Assembly: GCA_015066665.1 (NCBI GenBank)
Contig: SVNX01000001.1
Location: 62,001-126,000 of the forward strand
Direction: 5' to 3'
From: Ruminococcus sp.
GTDB taxonomy: Bacteria > Bacillota > Clostridia > Oscillospirales > Ruminococcaceae
Length of the DNA stretch: 64,000 bases
The notes under the pieces were generated by a model, which worked only from the letters and a program-made list of their open reading frames with translations, did no database searches and had not been told where the DNA came from. Position 1 is the first letter of the stretch. Each line of letters opens with the position of its first letter. Made by a program: the position numbers and the translations under genes. Below are positions 61,113 through 64,000 of this stretch, one piece after another.

Positions 61113-62537
61113 TTACAGATTATAATAGCGGTCAAATTCAGCAGGATGCGGAATGGCAGCCAGTTCACGGCATTCAGCACGCTTTGTGCGGATGAAGTTG
61201 TTGATCAGCGCCTCGGGGAAGACGCCGCCGGCCATCAGATAGTCATGATCGGCTTCGAGGGCATCGAGTGCCTGCTCGAGAGAGGTCGGCAGGTGTGTGA
61301 GCTTTGCCTTCTCCTCATCGCTCAGATGGAAGAGATTCATATCATACGGACCCCAGCCGTTTGCATGCGGGTCGATCTGGTTCTTGATGCCGTCCAGACC
61401 GGCCATCAGAATGGCCGCATAGCAGAAGTACGGATTGCAGGTCGCATCGGGGTTTCTCAGCTCGAAACGTCTGCGGTCGGGTGTCTTTGCATAGGCCGGA
61501 ATGCGGATGACCGCACTGCGGTTGGAGGTTGCATAGCCAACAGTAACCGGAGCCTCAAAGCCCGGAACCAGTCTCTTGAACGAGTTTGTGCTGGGATTTG
61601 TGATGGCACACAGGGAATTGATGTGCTTTAAGAGACCGCCCATGAAGTAGTGGGCTTCCTTGCTCAGGTGTGCATAGCCCTCGTCATCGGAGAATACGGG
61701 CTGGCCGTCCTTCAGCAGGAGCATGTGTACATGCATGCCGTTGCCGGCCTCACCCATCACGGGCTTGGGCATCAGGGTGGCGGACTTGCCGTACTTCTTT
61801 GCCACATTGTGGATGATGTACTTGATGGTCATGGTCGCATCCGCCATCTTGGACATCTCACCCAGCTTCGGCTCGATCTCATACTGACCGGCTGCACCGA
61901 CCTCGGGATGATGATAGTTGATGCCGATGCCGGCTTCTTCCATCAGCAGGCACATTTCACTTCTGGCTTCATAGGATACATCAAAGGGCTTGGCAGCGTG
62001 ATAATTCTTCTGCTTCGGGACAACGCAGCCGGTGCCCTCTACAGCGGAATTCCAGTGTGCCTGATTGGCATCCACAGAATAGCCAACGCCGCTTGCGCCG
62101 ACTTCCCAGCCCACATTGTCAAAGAGATAGAACTCAAACTCAGGGAGGATCAGCATGGTATCCGCCACGCCGCAGTCCTTCATGTACTGCTCTGCCGCAG
62201 CAACAATGTTTCTCGGATACTGTGCCAGCGGACGATTCTCGGGATAATCGATGATCATTGCATTGCCGACCATGGAAAGTGTCGGGATCTCACAGAACGG
62301 GTCAATGGCCGCACTGTCAGGATCGGGGATGAAAACCATGTCGCTCTTCTCAACAACGGCATAGCCATAGTTCGAAGCATCGAAGCCGATGCCGTTTTTC
62401 ATGACATCTTCGCTGAAATCTTTTGCGGGAATGGTCACATGACGGAACTGGCCATTGATGTCCACCATCTTGAAGTCCACCATCTTGATGTCCTTTTCGC
62501 GGATCAGTTCCATAATCTTTTGTACTTTTTCGTTCAT
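61113..62537 (-). CDS. glnA: Glutamine synthetase, type I
   Basis: Condenses ammonia and glutamate with ATP to glutamine. The 474-residue length fits the type I (bacterial) class. Visible motifs are DPFCEIPTLSMVGNAM, LPEFEFYLFDNV with metal-binding Glu, GEAGNGMHVHMLL, NRSAVIRIPAYAKTPDRRRFELRNPD and, near the C-terminus, INNFIRTKRAE. The start follows CAAAGGAGAATGACCA. It is a single gene with its own promoter and terminator. Confidence 0.96.
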   Translation of the reverse strand: MNEKVQKIMELIREKDIKMVDFKMVDINGQFRHVTIPAKDFSEDVMKNGIGFDASNYGYAVVEKSDMVFIPDPDSAAIDPFCEIPTLSMVGNAMIIDYPENRPLAQYPRNIVAAAEQYMKDCGVADTMLILPEFEFYLFDNVGWEVGASGVGYSVDANQAHWNSAVEGTGCVVPKQKNYHAAKPFDVSYEARSEMCLLMEEAGIGINYHHPEVGAAGQYEIEPKLGEMSKMADATMTIKYIIHNVAKKYGKSATLMPKPVMGEAGNGMHVHMLLLKDGQPVFSDDEGYAHLSKEAHYFMGGLLKHINSLCAITNPSTNSFKRLVPGFEAPVTVGYATSNRSAVIRIPAYAKTPDRRRFELRNPDATCNPYFCYAAILMAGLDGIKNQIDPHANGWGPYDMNLFHLSDEEKAKLTHLPTSLEQALDALEADHDYLMAGGVFPEALINNFIRTKRAECRELAAIPHPAEFDRYYNL

Positions 62538-62610
62538 TGGTCATTCTCCTTTGTCTCATTTGCCGCTGACGGATGCAGATTACATGCCTCCCTCCGGCCT
62601 CATACCATAA

Positions 62611-62639
62611 ATTGTAGCATATTTTCTTCAGAATGTCAA
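62611..62639 (-). promoter_or_regulatory. Promoter of glnA
   Basis: On the minus strand TTGACA-N17-TACAAT, about 70 bp before the start codon. Confidence 0.85.
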
Positions 62640-62680
62640 TAATAAATGGAGAAAATCAACAAAAAGAAGATGCGCAGGCA

Positions 62681-62723
62681 AAAAATCCGCTCCCCGGCAC
62701 GATGGCAGAGGGAGCGGATTTTT
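62681..62723 (-). terminator. Terminator of the lipoprotein gene
   Basis: AAAAATCCGCTCCC...GGGAGCGGATTTTT, a 14-bp stem next to the stop codon. Confidence 0.9.
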
Positions 62724-62726
62724 GCA

Positions 62727-63206
62727 TCAATAGGAAATATACCACATATCTTCGATCAGAACGAGGGTGACATCCATGGTCTGCGGCGGCGGAACTTCGC
62801 CCATCTGCGTCTGCATTTCTTCACTGACAACATAGGTGACAGTGACGTTCATCACGCAGCGTTCATTGGTGATGTCCTCACGGGAGTTGATTGTGATCTG
62901 CATTTTCGGCAGGGCACCGCCGGAGAAATCGTCATAGAGATTGGCAAAGGCACCGGCGCCCGTGATGATGCTGCCCAGATCCACATCACCCAGCAGCGAG
63001 CCGCCCAGCTCCACAGCACCGTCATACACGGACTGCACAGCGGGGTCATAGCACTCCATCATCAGATCCACATCATAATTGTTGAAGGCATGCTCGAGCT
63101 TATAGATCGTGGTTTCCGGCTTGGGTCGTGAACAGCCCGTGAGTGCGCCCGTCAGCATGAGTGTGAGCGCCAGCAGGGCTGCCATTTTTTTCAGTCCTGT
63201 TTTCAT
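62727..63206 (-). CDS. Small lipoprotein, DUF4878/NTF2-like
   Basis: 159 residues. The signal peptide MKTGLKKMAALLALTLMLTGALTGC ends in the lipobox LTGC. The mature part (TIYKLEHAFNNYDVDLMMECYDP ... MDVLTLV-like strand near the end, VLIEDMWYISY) has the pattern of NTF2-like DUF4878 lipoproteins, with a helix pair and a curved sheet. Function is unknown. The start follows AAAAGGGGAACCATT. It lies 39 bases after cdd in the same direction. Confidence 0.82.
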   Translation of the reverse strand: MKTGLKKMAALLALTLMLTGALTGCSRPKPETTIYKLEHAFNNYDVDLMMECYDPAVQSVYDGAVELGGSLLGDVDLGSIITGAGAFANLYDDFSGGALPKMQITINSREDITNERCVMNVTVTYVVSEEMQTQMGEVPPPQTMDVTLVLIEDMWYISY

Positions 63207-63245
63207 AATGGTTCCCCTTTTCATGGAATCTCTGTCAGAGATGGG

Positions 63246-63629
63246 TTACAGCACGAATCGTTTCGGCAGAAAGTCGGCGAGGCGATGGGTACCATCGCTG
63301 AGAATGACCGGAAAGTCATCGCCGCAGAATTCGGCCATCACCTGCAGGCAGGCGCCGCAGGGAATGCAGGGGGCATCGGCAGGGGCATCCTTCGGGCCGC
63401 CGCAGATGCAGATGGCAGCAAATGATACGCAGCCTTCCGAGACGGCCTTGAAGATGGCTGTGCGTTCGGCACAGCAGCCGAGGGAATAAGACGCATTTTC
63501 GACATTGCAGCCGGTGAAGACCCGGCCGTCCTCTGTCAGAAGTGCCGCACCCACGGCAAATCCCGAATAGGGACAGTGGGCATGGCTGCGGGCCTGCTGC
63601 GCTCTGGTCATGAGATCGGCAGTATTCAT
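63246..63629 (-). CDS. cdd: Cytidine deaminase
   Basis: Converts cytidine and deoxycytidine to the uridine forms for salvage. The 127-residue protein has the substrate loop TGCNVENASYSLGCCAERTA, with the zinc Cys and the catalytic Glu of CAE, and the second zinc motif PCIPCGACLQV. It is the tetrameric, short type. The start follows AGGAGGTGCACGC. A GTGGACCG/CGGTCCAC hairpin (63652-63677) lies in its leader. Confidence 0.95.
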   Translation of the reverse strand: MNTADLMTRAQQARSHAHCPYSGFAVGAALLTEDGRVFTGCNVENASYSLGCCAERTAIFKAVSEGCVSFAAICICGGPKDAPADAPCIPCGACLQVMAEFCGDDFPVILSDGTHRLADFLPKRFVL

Positions 63630-63697
63630 GCGTGCACCTCCTGATACAAGAGTGGACCGGCAGGAATGTCGGTCCACGAATTGTTTGAGCAAACCAC

Positions 63698-63726
63698 TTG
63701 CATTTCCAAAGTGAGAATGCTATAAT
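63698..63726 (+). promoter_or_regulatory. Candidate antisense promoter facing ackA
   Basis: TTGCAT-N17-TATAAT on the + strand, 21 bp before the ackA stop. No + strand gene follows within the window, so a transcript would be antisense to ackA. Confidence 0.5.
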
Positions 63727-63747
63727 AGAATCAGCACATCGGTTTGA

Positions 63748-64000
63748 TTACTTGGAGATCAGAGCGAGTGTATCGCGGGCGATGAGCAGCTCTTCGTTTG
63801 TCGGTACAACCCAAACCTCAACCTTGGAATCGGACTGGGAAACCTTAGCGAGCTTGCCCTTGATGCCGGCATTGGCTACGGTGTCGATCTTGATGCCGAG
63901 GATGTCCATATCGGAGCATACGCATTCACGAACGTCCGGTGCATTTTCACCGATACCGCCTGTGAACAGAACTGCATCGAGGCCGTTCATGGCAGCAGCG
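63748..64000 (-). CDS. ackA: Acetate kinase, C-terminal fragment (cut by window)
   Basis: Only the last 80 or so residues are inside the window. The phrase LDAVLFTGGIGENAPDVRECV is the conserved nucleotide-binding GGIGEN region of acetate kinase, and the end (WVVPTNEELLIARDTLALI) is typical. It converts acetyl phosphate and ADP to acetate and ATP. The ATG in the ORF track (63990) is an internal Met. Confidence 0.92.
   Translation of the reverse strand, partial: AAAMNGLDAVLFTGGIGENAPDVRECVCSDMDILGIKIDTVANAGIKGKLAKVSQSDSKVEVWVVPTNEELLIARDTLALISK

Overview
The window reads as a chromosomal segment of a Gram-positive, anaerobic gut or rumen Firmicute, most likely a Ruminococcus-like member of the Oscillospiraceae. 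The evidence is a sortase-anchored Thr-rich surface protein, spoVA sporulation genes, a GH94 cellobiose-type phosphorylase, tandem Na/Pi cotransporters, T-box control of cysteine genes and strong AGGAGG ribosome binding sites. The assignment to Ruminococcus is inference; no rRNA gene is present to settle it.

Layout. 1-7.7 kb: the 3' 2,552 codons of a giant Cna-B/SpaA-type adhesin. 7.8-9.9 kb: a PhoP/PhoR-like two-component system behind a Pho-box-like repeat. 10-17.5 kb: a cysteine T-box with cysE and cysS, two cyclophilin-type proteins, murA, a WalJ-like hydrolase and rlmH. 18.5 kb: a radical SAM gene. 20.1-28.2 kb: a compact phage-derived head module (terminase subunits, portal, capsid, protease/scaffold, three small connector-like proteins, a tail-hub-like protein) ending in a FeoA-domain gene, with no integrase, lysis, tail-tube or tape-measure gene visible. 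28.4-30.8 kb: GH94 phosphorylase. 31.8-33.2 kb: an XRE regulator, a membrane protein, and a very likely type I toxin-antitoxin locus. 33.2-38.7 kb: aspartokinase and two paralogous Na/Pi cotransporters, each with its own Pho-box-like promoter. 38.7-43.6 kb: spoVAE, spoVAD, an isolated phage-baseplate-like gene, a membrane protein with repeated cytosolic motifs, and purA. 44-45.1 kb: an anti-sigma/ECF sigma pair. 45.3-54.4 kb: one long minus-strand run rnj-gdpP-rplI-dnaB-tilS-ftsH. 54.9-60.7 kb: a degenerate nucleotidyltransferase/phosphomutase fusion, an AGCS symporter and two PH-domain membrane proteins. 61.1-64 kb: glnA, a lipoprotein, cdd and the C-terminal end of ackA.

The most unusual trait is the density of non-coding structured repeats: a GC-rich multi-hairpin element (often with TTCG loops) in about a dozen places, a 67-bp tandem unit that pairs with it three times, an approximately 86-bp unit in ten copies between the capsid and protease genes, a 31-bp array and an approximately 160-bp array. 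One copy supplies the stop codon of the portal gene.

Functional links visible in the sequence: the PhoP/PhoR pair and both phosphate transporters share the same TTAAC(A/C/G)-N5-TTAAC(A/G) element at the same promoter position, which predicts one phosphate regulon. cysE and cysS share one cysteine-sensing leader. RNase J, c-di-AMP phosphodiesterase, L9, DnaB, TilS and FtsH appear to be co-transcribed from a single strong promoter.
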